A stretch of 64,000 nt of DNA. Origin: Verrucomicrobiales bacterium. Lineage in GTDB: Bacteria > Verrucomicrobiota > Verrucomicrobiia > Limisphaerales > J093. Position numbers and translations under genes: made by a program. Below the pieces are notes generated by a model. The model was not told the DNA's origin and did not search any database. It was given only the letters and a program-made list of their open reading frames with translations. This document shows positions 9,325-18,665 of the stretch, piece by piece (the first letter of the stretch is position 1; every line of letters begins with the position of its first letter). The stretch lies in contig JACKPW010000009.1 of NCBI GenBank assembly GCA_024233215.1, positions 186,001 to 250,000 on the forward strand, in the 5' to 3' direction.

Positions 9325-9826
9325 ACACATCATTCGCGCCGCCGCAGGCATCACCGGTGCGGACCGGTTTGTCATTGTCGGCAGCCAGGCCGTTCTCGGC
9401 CAGTTTCCCCAGGCGCCGGAGGAATTGCTGGCCTCCATCGAGGCGGATGTCTTCTCCCTGCGCGATCCGGCGGACAGCGACCTGATCGATGGCTCCATTG
9501 GGGAGGGATCGCCCTTCCACCAGACCTTCGGCTACTACGCCCATGGCGTCGGGGCGGACACGGCTGTGCTGCCGTCCGGTTGGGAAGAACGGCTGGTTCA
9601 GGTCCAAAACGAGAATACCGGTGGCGGCGCGGGGCTGTGCTTGGAAGTCCATGATCTTGCCGTGTCGAAGCTCGTTGCCGGCCGCGACAAGGATCTACGC
9701 TTCGTCGCAGGGTTGCTGCGGCATCGGTTGGCGAATCGGGAAACCGTGCGAGGACGTCTCGCCGCCACGGCCTTGGATGGCTTGCGCCGGGAACTCTGCC
9801 TTGCCCGGCTGGATCGGCTGATCTGA
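9305..9826 (+). CDS. DUF6036-like nucleotidyltransferase-fold protein
   Basis: This 173-aa protein has the compact nucleotidyltransferase pattern of DUF6036/AbiEii-like proteins: RFVIVGSQAVLGQFP (glycine-serine motif) followed by IEADVFSL with an acidic residue in the expected metal-ligand region. It also has a helical C-terminal part with LEVHDLAVSKLVAGRDKD, typical of the family. Some relatives act as toxins in type IV-like toxin-antitoxin or abortive infection modules, while others have no known role. The ATG at 9305 lies inside the preceding gene. Family membership is fairly secure by motif, the biological role is not. Confidence 0.7.
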   Translation: MQRQQLEHIIRAAAGITGADRFVIVGSQAVLGQFPQAPEELLASIEADVFSLRDPADSDLIDGSIGEGSPFHQTFGYYAHGVGADTAVLPSGWEERLVQVQNENTGGGAGLCLEVHDLAVSKLVAGRDKDLRFVAGLLRHRLANRETVRGRLAATALDGLRRELCLARLDRLI

Positions 9827-9856
9827 GGCTTGCGTCAAGCAACGGCAATGGGGAGC

Positions 9857-9893
9857 GCAGCCGGCCCGGCTGCTCCAGTCGGCGTCTCGCCGA
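9857..9893. repeat. Two adjacent hairpins downstream of the DUF6036 gene
   Basis: GCAGCCGG and CCGGCTGC face each other around one base (9857-9873). A second stem, CGGCG/CGCCG with a TCT loop, follows at about 9879-9893. They lie between two convergent genes (stops at 9826 and 10017) and may be a bidirectional terminator or a REP-like element. No T-tract is present. The rest of 9827-10016 shows nothing else. Confidence 0.4.
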
Positions 9894-10016
9894 TTGGTTC
9901 TGCAATGTCACCGAACCGTGACCCAGCCGGTTTCAAGTGTGTCCGGCGGGCCGCCGGCCACGACACGCGGGCCGCGTGTGGTCCCCTTTCAGGCTGAGGG
10001 CGGTCAAGGGGGCGTG

Positions 10017-10982
10017 TCAGCCAATCGTGGCCATCGCCTGGCGCAGGGCCTTGATCGTGGCGGCGCAGGCGGCGTCGTTGTCGAGGGCGTTGAGGGCGCC
10101 ATTGAACGGTTCGGCCCGGACGGGGCCGTCGAAGCCGATGGCCCGCAGCGCTCCCAGGAAGTCCGTCACGGGGATCACGCCGGTCGCGGCGGGCAGTTCG
10201 CGCTGACCGTCCTGTTGCGCCCGCTTGTCCACCCCGGTCGGAGCGTCGTTGAGGTCCACGCTGACCACCCGGGCCGCCTTGAGTTGGCGCAACGCCTCCG
10301 CGCTGTCTCCGGCCTGCCACCAATGCCAGCTGTCGGCCACGATCCCCACATTGCCGGTGCCGATCTCCTCGATCAGGTCCAGTGTCTCCGCCAGGGTGTG
10401 GATGAACGGGTACTTCTGGCGGATCAGGAGCGTATGCGTGCCCACGTATTCCAGGCCCAGCCGCTGGCCGTGGTCGCGCAACACCTTCGCTCCCTCGCGC
10501 AGGCGGTATGCGTGCTGGCGGAAGTTCTGCACGTAGGTCAGTTCGGGATGGGCCGGGGAAAGCCAGGTGCCCACCCGGTCCACACCGGCCCGTTGGAGTG
10601 CGGCGGCGATGTCCGGCAGGGCGTCCAGGCTCTTGCGGAACGCGTCGTCGCTCCCGCGGAAATCGAGGGGGAAACCCGCCTGCCCCCAGACGAGCCTGGC
10701 TTCCTTGAGCCGGCCCAGCAGGTCGGCGAGTTGCGTGCCATCCAGCCGTGCCACGGCGCCGGTCATCGGTTCGACCGCATCAAAGCCGTGCTGGGCGGCG
10801 AGTCGGATGGCTTCGTCCTGATCCGCCCGGACCCCGATGGAACCGGGAACCAGACAGCATTTCATGCCCGGCCGGGAGGTGGTCGGGGTCTCCGCGGCCC
10901 GGCTTGGGATGGCCAGACCCGCGGCCGCGACGGTGGTGGTGGCGAGGAAGGAACGTCGGTTCATGAGGGTGGGCAGTTTCAT
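10017..10982 (-). CDS. Tat-exported sugar phosphate isomerase/epimerase-like TIM-barrel protein
   Basis: This 321-aa protein has a twin-arginine signal (MNRRSFLATTTVAAAGLA) near the N-terminus. The mature part looks like the xylose isomerase-like TIM-barrel family (AP_endonuc_2): HGFDAVEPMTG, GLEYVGTHTLL, VGIVADSWHWW, VVSVDLNDAP and a C-terminal GPVRAEPFNG. The E, D, H and E positions at strand ends match the metal site of the family. It is probably a periplasmic sugar or inositol isomerase/epimerase; the substrate is unknown. Its start overlaps the stop of the EEP gene by ATGA (10979-10982), so the two are co-translated; ATG 10964 is an alternative start. Confidence 0.82.
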   Translation of the reverse strand: MKLPTLMNRRSFLATTTVAAAGLAIPSRAAETPTTSRPGMKCCLVPGSIGVRADQDEAIRLAAQHGFDAVEPMTGAVARLDGTQLADLLGRLKEARLVWGQAGFPLDFRGSDDAFRKSLDALPDIAAALQRAGVDRVGTWLSPAHPELTYVQNFRQHAYRLREGAKVLRDHGQRLGLEYVGTHTLLIRQKYPFIHTLAETLDLIEEIGTGNVGIVADSWHWWQAGDSAEALRQLKAARVVSVDLNDAPTGVDKRAQQDGQRELPAATGVIPVTDFLGALRAIGFDGPVRAEPFNGALNALDNDAACAATIKALRQAMATIG

Positions 10983-11896
10983 GGCAGTTCGAGTTCGAAA
11001 ACCAGCGGCAGATGATCGGAGGCCTGGGTTTCCGGAATCCAGGTCCGTTTGGGTTGCGGTGCACTGTCGCGTCGGGCCACCCAGACGTAATCAATCCGGC
11101 TTCGCGGGCGATCGCTGGAGAAGGTGAAACCGTCGCCTTCGCCGACCTTCTCCCAACTGTCCACGAAATCCTCCTTCATGGCGGCGTGCACGCGGCTGTT
11201 CGGGAAGTCATTGAAGTCGCCGCAGAGGATGAAGGGCAGGGCGGGGTATTGACCCAGCAATCCCTTGAATTCCTGGATGTTCTGCAGGCGTTCGGCGTCG
11301 TCACGCCGGTAGTCGATGTGGGTGGCGGCGAACAACAGGTGGCGTCCTCCGGGCAGTTCCACCACGGCTTGCAGCACCCCGCGTTGCTCGCCCTCGCGCA
11401 GCATCTTCAGGTGGGTGTTCGACTCACTGACCACCGGGAAGCGGCTGAGGATGGCATTGCCGTACTCGCCGCCCTGATACGCGTAGTTGTTGTGGAACAG
11501 GGCGGTCATGCCGGTCAACCGCGCCAGTTCGGCCGGGGTGTCGACCCGGTCTGTGCGGGCCACCCCCTTGTCGACCTCCTGCAGCGCCACCAAGTCCGGT
11601 GCCTGCGCCTTGATCACTTCCGCGATGCGCGGAAGGTCGAGTTTCCCATCAACCCCCTCGCCGTGGTGGATGTTGTAGGTCATGACGCGGAGGGGGGTGG
11701 GGGCTGGCGGTTGGTTGGCGGCGTCGGCGGTCGGGGAACTGCTTTCGCTCCGGCCCACATCCGCGCCACGGGTGAAGGAGTGCGGGGGTTTGGGCTGAAC
11801 CTGCGGCTCAGCTGCAGAACTCAGAATCTGGGCCGCAACGGCAAACAAAACCGGCCCGCCCCAGCGGATCCGGGTTGATAGGTGATGGCTTCTCAC
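10979..11896 (-). CDS. Exported endonuclease/exonuclease/phosphatase (EEP) family hydrolase
   Basis: This 305-aa protein has a signal peptide (to about residue 29, SSAAEP) and a low-complexity linker. The EEP fold then shows all key motifs: MTYNIHHGEG (Asn), LVALQEVD (metal Glu), FILCGDFNDFPNS (Asp and Asn), SRIDYVWV and the C-terminal SDHLPLVFEL (catalytic His). In family terms it is a metal-dependent phosphodiesterase or phosphomonoesterase acting outside the cytoplasm. The substrate, whether nucleic acid, lipid or sugar phosphate, cannot be told. It is coupled by ATGA to the downstream isomerase gene, 65 bases after the MoxR stop. Confidence 0.86.
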   Translation of the reverse strand: MRSHHLSTRIRWGGPVLFAVAAQILSSAAEPQVQPKPPHSFTRGADVGRSESSSPTADAANQPPAPTPLRVMTYNIHHGEGVDGKLDLPRIAEVIKAQAPDLVALQEVDKGVARTDRVDTPAELARLTGMTALFHNNYAYQGGEYGNAILSRFPVVSESNTHLKMLREGEQRGVLQAVVELPGGRHLLFAATHIDYRRDDAERLQNIQEFKGLLGQYPALPFILCGDFNDFPNSRVHAAMKEDFVDSWEKVGEGDGFTFSSDRPRSRIDYVWVARRDSAPQPKRTWIPETQASDHLPLVFELELP

Positions 11897-11961
11897 AAGT
11901 CTGTGCCCGGATTCCTACCGGGAGGCCGCCCCCTTGACCAGTCGAAACCCTCATCCCCGGC

Positions 11962-13005
<1,044 letters not shown>

Positions 13006-13036
13006 GGGAAGGGCGGGGTGGGGACGTTCCTGCAGG

Positions 13037-13906
13037 TCAATGGGTCATGACGTAGAAGAGGATGTTGATGCCGAGCGGGTAGGCGGTCTTCTCGGAGAAA
13101 TGCTCGAAGAAGTAATGATTCTCGCCCTCGCGTTCCCAGCCATCGCCATTGTCGGTGTTGTGGGTGGCGAGCACCATCAGGCGGCCCTGATCATCGAAGA
13201 TCGCTCGATGATGCACTTCCCGGGCGTCCGGTAACTCCCAAGTCACGCCGTCCCGCTGGCTGCTCACGCCGAGGCCCACGTTCGGTACCTGGCCCTTCTC
13301 GCGGATGTCGAACACGCAGCGGTAGAGCGGATGATCCAGGGGCAGTTCGACGAACTCGCGGTCCGGGAACACCTGGCGCATCACCCGTTCGCAGTTGGCC
13401 CATTGCAGTTCGCCCCAGAAGTCGTCCAGCATCAGGAAACCACCGTTCAAGAGATAGTTGCGCAACGCAGTGACCTCCGGGTCGTCGAGCCATAGTCCAC
13501 CCGGTTCCACGATGTAGATGAACGGGAAATCCGCCAGGTCGTCGTCCGTGAGGTTCAGGATCCGTCCGTCCGGGTCGACCTTCATGGAGGTCATCTGTTG
13601 CAGGCGGAAGGAGAGGTTGAGATCGCTGTCCGGGACGTCGGTGTCCCAACCGCCCCGGGATTGGAAGCCGGCGCTGCGATAGCGGACGCGGGCGAAGGTG
13701 AACACGTCCTTCTCGAAGCCGGGAGCGTTCGTCCAAACCGGGGTACCCGTGCTGCCGGAGGGGATTTCGCGGGCGGTTCGGGCATATTCCAGCCGGCTGG
13801 AGCGTCCTCCGCGCCGCCCCCAGCCCCGACCGCCCCACGGCTGGGCGAAGATCGTCAGGCCCAACAGGGCGACCAGCACGGCAACGAGGGTGGCCTGGCG
13901 TTTCAT
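13037..13906 (-). CDS. DUF4159 domain protein, exported
   Basis: This 289-aa protein has an N-terminal signal anchor (residues 4-21), a Gly/Arg-rich patch (WGGRGWGRRGGR) and a DUF4159 core: FTFARVRY, LADFPFIYIVEPG, LRNYLLNGGFLMLDDFWG, FVELPLDHPLYRCVF and C-terminal YPLGINILFYVMTH. DUF4159 has a glutamine amidotransferase-like flavodoxin-type fold in family models and occurs beside MoxR clusters; its biochemical role is not established. The start overlaps the stop of the TPR gene by ATGA (13903-13906), so they are co-translated. Confidence 0.88.
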   Translation of the reverse strand: MKRQATLVAVLVALLGLTIFAQPWGGRGWGRRGGRSSRLEYARTAREIPSGSTGTPVWTNAPGFEKDVFTFARVRYRSAGFQSRGGWDTDVPDSDLNLSFRLQQMTSMKVDPDGRILNLTDDDLADFPFIYIVEPGGLWLDDPEVTALRNYLLNGGFLMLDDFWGELQWANCERVMRQVFPDREFVELPLDHPLYRCVFDIREKGQVPNVGLGVSSQRDGVTWELPDAREVHHRAIFDDQGRLMVLATHNTDNGDGWEREGENHYFFEHFSEKTAYPLGINILFYVMTH

Positions 13907-16497
13907 GTCGATTCCGCGGCCGGGCCGTCGGCGGTGGACTCCGCTTGATTGATTTCCCTCAGAAGTTCCAGGGCGGCCCGGAAACGGGGCGCGTCCTCGA
14001 GAGCCTGCAGCGCATGACGTTTGGCGGCGGGATCGCCGAGTTGATGAAGTTGGCGGGCGAGTTGGTAATGGACCATCGCCGGGTTGTCGGGGCCCAGCGC
14101 GAGGAGGGCGCGGTAGGCGCCGATGGCCGCGGCCGGTTCCCCCAGTTCCCCGGCGGCCTGTGCCAGTTGGCGGTAGGGCAGGGGAACCAGCGGGTTCACG
14201 GCGAGGTAGCGATTGGCATTCGCGATGACCAACGGCCAGTCGCCGGTCTCCTTCCCGATTTCCATCAATCGTTCGTAGACGTTCGCCGCCTCGTCATCGA
14301 TCTGCGCCTGATGCTCCAACGCCTGCCGTTCCTTTGCCTGATCCCCCAGTCCGCGATACGCGCGGGCCAACGCCGACCACGAGCTGTCCGGGCCTGTGAA
14401 GGTCGGGAAGCGCTCCACCAGACTTTCCAGCACGGGAAGGGCTCCCGCCCAGTCCTCGGCCTCGATCGACTTGGCCGCTTGTCGGAGCAGCACGTAGAAG
14501 TTGTTCGGCCGGGTCTGTGCCCAGATGTCCCAGGCCGCCTTTCCCTGGTCCGCGATCAGGGAGGTTTCCTCCGGCTTTTCCCAGTCGAGGTCCGGTGCGA
14601 GGGCTTTCGCCTGTTCGCGGGCGAAGGCGGCGAACTGGGGTTCGAGATCGGTCATCGGGGCGGTGTGCCGCTCGATGGTGGCGTTGATCTCGTGGCCTTC
14701 GCCCAGGTCGCGGAGAATTGCCCCGAGAGCGTCCGGGCCAAACCGATCCACGAGATACTCCACCACAAGCGAGGATTCGAAATAGGCGAACTGCAGGTGT
14801 TTGTCGGATCGCGGTGAAAGGAACGCCCCGCTCAGATCGGCGATTGGCACCAGTTCGTCTCCCAGGATCATCTCGCGGTAATCCGGGTCCATCCGTTCGC
14901 CCCAGGCGGGATTTGCCTGACGTTCCTCGTAGACGGAAATGCCCTCGCTGAGCCAGCGCGGCATGCGGTTGTGGGTGAGGTGCAGGGTGACCACGTGACA
15001 GAACTCATGCCACAGCATGGTTTCCCAGTTGAAGGTCTGTCCCGGGCGCGAGGCGGGGCTGTTGGCGGTGATGACGGGGCCGAAGCAGACCCCCAGGAAC
15101 CCGTGATTCTCGGGCATGCCAAAGGTGCGGACAGCGAAGTCCTTCTGCTCTGGAAAGACCTCCACCAGCACCCGCTCGTCCAACTGCAGCCGGTATTTCT
15201 CGCAGAGCGTTGTCCGCGCCCGGTCGAGCAGCGCCAGGGCGCGCTCGCCGTAAACCGCCGCCTCGTGCGGTGTCATGCGAAGGGTGAAGTGCTCGTTGGT
15301 CACCGTGGCGAACTGCGAAAGCGTGTCGCGGAGCGTGACCAGGTTCAGGGCGAGCACGCTGTAGCCGTCGGAATCGTGCGCCTGTTCCGCCAGTTGCCAG
15401 CCGCGGCCTTCATCGCCGAGTCGCAGGAGGTCCTGGGCCAGTTGCAGCCGGGCGGGGAAGTAGTCCGCGTCCAACTTGAGGGCCTCCCGCTGAAACTCCG
15501 CGCCTTCCCGGAACCGGTAGTTTTGCGAGAGCTTCAGGCCAATCAAGTGGGGCACGCGCGGGTTTCCGGGCCACGCCTTGCGGGCCATGCCCAACGCGGC
15601 CTCGTGTTGGGGCGTCTGGTTGCGCAGGGCGGCGACGACGGCTTCCAACGCCCAAGCCTCCTGATGAAAGGGGTTGACGGAGCGGACGACCGCGAGCCGG
15701 GCCTGGGCCTCCTCGTACTCCTCGGCGTCAATCGCGTGGTCGGCCAGCAGCAGGAGGCTTGGAAGATGTTTGGGATTGCGGGCGAGCGCCTGTTCGGTTT
15801 CCGCCGCGGCCAGGGTGGGTTCGGACGGCGCATAGGCCCGCGCCAGCAGGTGGTGCAGGTCCGGATCTTCCGGGAGTTTCTCGAGACCCTCACGACAGCC
15901 CCGGGCAGCCAGTGCGTAGTCCCCCTTGTCCAGGGCCAGTTCCGCCGTGGCGAGATAAGCGTCCCGATGATTGGGTTCGTTCTTCTTCGCGGTGGCATAG
16001 ACGCGGTCGAGCACCTCCTTGGGATCCGCGCCCCGAAGCAGGGCCGCCCGCCCAAACACCACCAGGTCGGACGCGTCCCGATAAGCCCAGGGTCGGGAGG
16101 CGGTGAGTTCAATGATCTGGTCGATCATCTTCTCCGCTTCATCCGGTTTGCCGGTGCGCCGGAACACCTGCGCGGCGAGCCAGCGCAACCGGGTGCTGCG
16201 GGACTCGGCGACCAGGGCGTTGTTCACGGCGGTCTCCGCCTCCTGGTCACGGCCCAGCGTGGACAATCCTTCGATGAGGTACAGGGGCCAGGTCAGCGAG
16301 TAGGGTCGCTCGCGAATCATCTCCTCCGCCATCGCCACGCAGCCCGCGTAGTCCCCTTGCCGCAGGAGTTCCTCGGCATCCGCGAACTCCGCCGCCTGCA
16401 ACGACCCGGCGATCGCTGCCAACGAAAGAGTCAGCGCCGTCATGCCTCCCCGGCGCACCCGGGGCTGGAAGAAGTTGCAATGACTAATCAAGTTCAT
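13903..16497 (-). CDS. TPR protein with gluzincin (peptidase MA-like) domain, exported
   Basis: This 864-aa protein has an N-terminal signal (TALTLSLAAIAGSLQAAEF). Residues about 40-390 and 640-850 are TPR helices (for example RGCREGLEKLPEDPDLHHLLARAYA). Between them is a peptidase MA-like domain with the zinc motif HEFCH, followed by RMPRWLSEGISVYEE, whose Glu is the likely third ligand. The active-site glutamate and both histidines are present, so activity is plausible. It heads the minus-strand run with DUF4159 and MoxR and may process or scaffold envelope components assembled by them, which is inference. The ATG at 16497 was chosen; 16441 would shorten the leader. Confidence 0.85.
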   Translation of the reverse strand: MNLISHCNFFQPRVRRGGMTALTLSLAAIAGSLQAAEFADAEELLRQGDYAGCVAMAEEMIRERPYSLTWPLYLIEGLSTLGRDQEAETAVNNALVAESRSTRLRWLAAQVFRRTGKPDEAEKMIDQIIELTASRPWAYRDASDLVVFGRAALLRGADPKEVLDRVYATAKKNEPNHRDAYLATAELALDKGDYALAARGCREGLEKLPEDPDLHHLLARAYAPSEPTLAAAETEQALARNPKHLPSLLLLADHAIDAEEYEEAQARLAVVRSVNPFHQEAWALEAVVAALRNQTPQHEAALGMARKAWPGNPRVPHLIGLKLSQNYRFREGAEFQREALKLDADYFPARLQLAQDLLRLGDEGRGWQLAEQAHDSDGYSVLALNLVTLRDTLSQFATVTNEHFTLRMTPHEAAVYGERALALLDRARTTLCEKYRLQLDERVLVEVFPEQKDFAVRTFGMPENHGFLGVCFGPVITANSPASRPGQTFNWETMLWHEFCHVVTLHLTHNRMPRWLSEGISVYEERQANPAWGERMDPDYREMILGDELVPIADLSGAFLSPRSDKHLQFAYFESSLVVEYLVDRFGPDALGAILRDLGEGHEINATIERHTAPMTDLEPQFAAFAREQAKALAPDLDWEKPEETSLIADQGKAAWDIWAQTRPNNFYVLLRQAAKSIEAEDWAGALPVLESLVERFPTFTGPDSSWSALARAYRGLGDQAKERQALEHQAQIDDEAANVYERLMEIGKETGDWPLVIANANRYLAVNPLVPLPYRQLAQAAGELGEPAAAIGAYRALLALGPDNPAMVHYQLARQLHQLGDPAAKRHALQALEDAPRFRAALELLREINQAESTADGPAAEST

Positions 16498-16717
16498 TCG
16501 AGCAGCTCAATCGGCACCAAGCATAGACCAAGCGCCGGCGTGTAACAAGCTGACGCAGCGGGCGGGAGCGAGGTTTCACCCCGGGGCGGATTTCTCCCCC
16601 CGCCCTCAGCCGTCCCAATACGGTCATAAACAGCGATGCCCAGACACGCCCGCGGGCCAGTCCCGGGTTGAACGGGATCCAGCACGATTCCGGACACGAC
16701 TATTATTAACCATCTTA

Positions 16718-16746
16718 TTGACCATGATAAGTGAAGCGTCTAGGAT
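16718..16746 (+). promoter_or_regulatory. Putative sigma70 promoter of the oxygenase-phosphorelay operon
   Basis: TTGACC (16718-16723) and TAGGAT (16741-16746) are separated by 17 bases, inside an unusually AT-rich island of this divergent intergenic region. Transcription would begin near 16753, about 40 bases before the ATG at 16793. This supports that start over the earlier TTG 16718 or ATG 16724. The rest of 16498-16717 shows no other element. Confidence 0.4.
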
Positions 16747-16792
16747 GGGCTGGCGGTCCGACGGGGACCGACAGCGAACAACCCGAGCAGCC

Positions 16793-18634
16793 ATGGCCAA
16801 GAAGGACAAGTGGACGAGGGAATTCCTGACCGCCGCGCGGCAGGAAGGAGATCAGGAGGCCGACCGCCTTGCGGCGAGGATCATGTCCCAGGGGAGGCCG
16901 GGCGGAGGCCGGTTGGGTTACAACGTGATGTTGGACCTGGCAGATGTTCTGGCGCGCGAGCCGGCTCTGGCTTTGGTGTCGGACTCCGACGCAAACGAGG
17001 TCCTGGGGGAGTTCGACAATGCCCTGAGGTCCTACTATGCCCCGATGCCGGCTCCGGCGTGGGTGGATCCGGACCGGATTCGGATCGGCCAGGAGATCTG
17101 GGAGAAGTATCCCCTGCCGGTGATCGGGGTCTTGTACGCTGCGAGCCTGCCGGCCTGCTACCTGATTCGGCGGGGGATTCCGGCGCTCTATCAGACCGAA
17201 AAGCTGCGGGATCACAAGTATATCTTCCAGCGCATCTACGAGACCGGGGTCATGCTTGAGGATGTCATGGAGCCCGGGGGATTGCAGGTGCTGGAGGACG
17301 TCCGGTTGTCTCCGGAGGAGCTCCTGGCAGAGGCCATGAACCGCCTGGATCCGCAGGGAAAATGGTGTGTTCGTGGGGTTCGGATCATCCGTTCGGGGGG
17401 GGAGGCCGGGGTGGAGCCGCGGGTTTCCGCCGCGGCGATCCAGCAGAAGGTGGGGGAGTTGAGCCACGACCGGGGCAGTCGCCGGTTCCTCTGGGGGCCG
17501 GGTTATCTGGCGGCCAGGAAGGTGCGGATGCTCCATGCCTCCATGCGTTTCATGCTCCAGCACAAGGCGCGCTTTTCCGATCGAGCCAACCGGCCACCGC
17601 CTCACACGCTGTCCGAGCGGGTGGTCATGGAGGCGGCCGCGGGGCGCCCGGACTGGCCGACCGGGCAGCTGGGGGTTCCCGTGAACCAGGAGGATCTGGC
17701 GTATACGCTGCTGACCTTTGCCTACGTCATTCCGGTGGGCCTGGATCACTGGGGGGCTGGACTGAGCGCAAAGCAGAAGGACGGTTTCTTGCATCTCTGG
17801 AAAGTGGTGGGGCATGTCATGGGGCTTCGTGAGGATCTCCTTCCGGATGACTGGGACGAGGCCCGGTTCCTCTACGAGAGCATCCAGGGTTCCGAGTGCG
17901 GCGATTCCTCCCGTGTCCCGTCAACCGCGGTGCCGTCGGGGGAAACCGTTCCCCATGATTCCGAGCCCGGCGTGGTGCTTACCGAGGCGGTGATGCGGTT
18001 TCTGGAGGATTACCTGCCGCGAACGCTGGGTTTGAACGCGCTCATCGGAGCGGGACTGATCCGTGATCAGATGGGACCTGAACTGGCCGGGCAGTTGCTG
18101 CCGCGGAAAGACTTCCGGCGCGCCTCCTCGCTGGCCAGTCGACTGGTTATGGCCGGGTTCCGGGGGTTCGCACGATGCTATTTCCTGTTGTATCGCGAGA
18201 TTGCCGAGCGGATTCCCCTCGTGTCGCGGCTCATGGAGAATGTCTTCGAGCGCGCCGCCGATGAGTTGGTCAACAGTTGGCGCGACGCCTATTCCCGCCG
18301 GCCCTTCTATATTCCGAACACGTACAACGAGTGGGTTCGTGTTCCAGGCGCGGACGATGCCTACCTGGCGCGGTTGAAGGACTGGCGGGAGCGGGTCTTC
18401 GTGGGGGTCGTGGCCCCGCTGCTGACCTTTTTTGTGGCGCTGCTGAGTTTCCTGCTGTGGCTGGTTTGCCTGGTCCTGCATCCGGTTTGGGCCGGTGGGT
18501 TCGGGTGGGTGAGCCTGGGGACGTTCCTGGCGACGGTGTTTCTGTCCGAGGTTCACCTCCCGCGGGTGTACCGGGCCCGGCCGAAGGTCCCTGCCGCGCC
18601 AGCCCAGCCCGACGTGGTGAATCTGACGCCCTGA
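16793..18634 (+). CDS. MpaB/rubber-oxygenase-like (DUF2236) heme oxygenase with C-terminal membrane hairpin
   Basis: This 613-aa protein resembles the MpaB/Lcp (DUF2236) catalytic domain. Diagnostic stretches are RKVRMLHASMR (His248), LLTFAYVIPVGLDHWG, and SAKQKDGFLHLWKVVGHV (His334 and His341) followed by GLREDLLP. Family members bind heme b and cleave isoprenoid or related double bonds with O2. Residues about 540-590 form two membrane helices (VAPLLTFFVALLSFLLWLV), so the enzyme is membrane-tethered. The start at ATG 16793 is supported by the promoter position. It lies 31 bases before a hybrid histidine kinase gene, an unusual partnership. An intracellular oxygen or lipid-linked sensing function is possible but unproven. 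Confidence 0.75.
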   Translation: MAKKDKWTREFLTAARQEGDQEADRLAARIMSQGRPGGGRLGYNVMLDLADVLAREPALALVSDSDANEVLGEFDNALRSYYAPMPAPAWVDPDRIRIGQEIWEKYPLPVIGVLYAASLPACYLIRRGIPALYQTEKLRDHKYIFQRIYETGVMLEDVMEPGGLQVLEDVRLSPEELLAEAMNRLDPQGKWCVRGVRIIRSGGEAGVEPRVSAAAIQQKVGELSHDRGSRRFLWGPGYLAARKVRMLHASMRFMLQHKARFSDRANRPPPHTLSERVVMEAAAGRPDWPTGQLGVPVNQEDLAYTLLTFAYVIPVGLDHWGAGLSAKQKDGFLHLWKVVGHVMGLREDLLPDDWDEARFLYESIQGSECGDSSRVPSTAVPSGETVPHDSEPGVVLTEAVMRFLEDYLPRTLGLNALIGAGLIRDQMGPELAGQLLPRKDFRRASSLASRLVMAGFRGFARCYFLLYREIAERIPLVSRLMENVFERAADELVNSWRDAYSRRPFYIPNTYNEWVRVPGADDAYLARLKDWRERVFVGVVAPLLTFFVALLSFLLWLVCLVLHPVWAGGFGWVSLGTFLATVFLSEVHLPRVYRARPKVPAAPAQPDVVNLTP

Positions 18635-18665
18635 CGAGGCCGCCGGGCTGACGGGTCACGGGATC

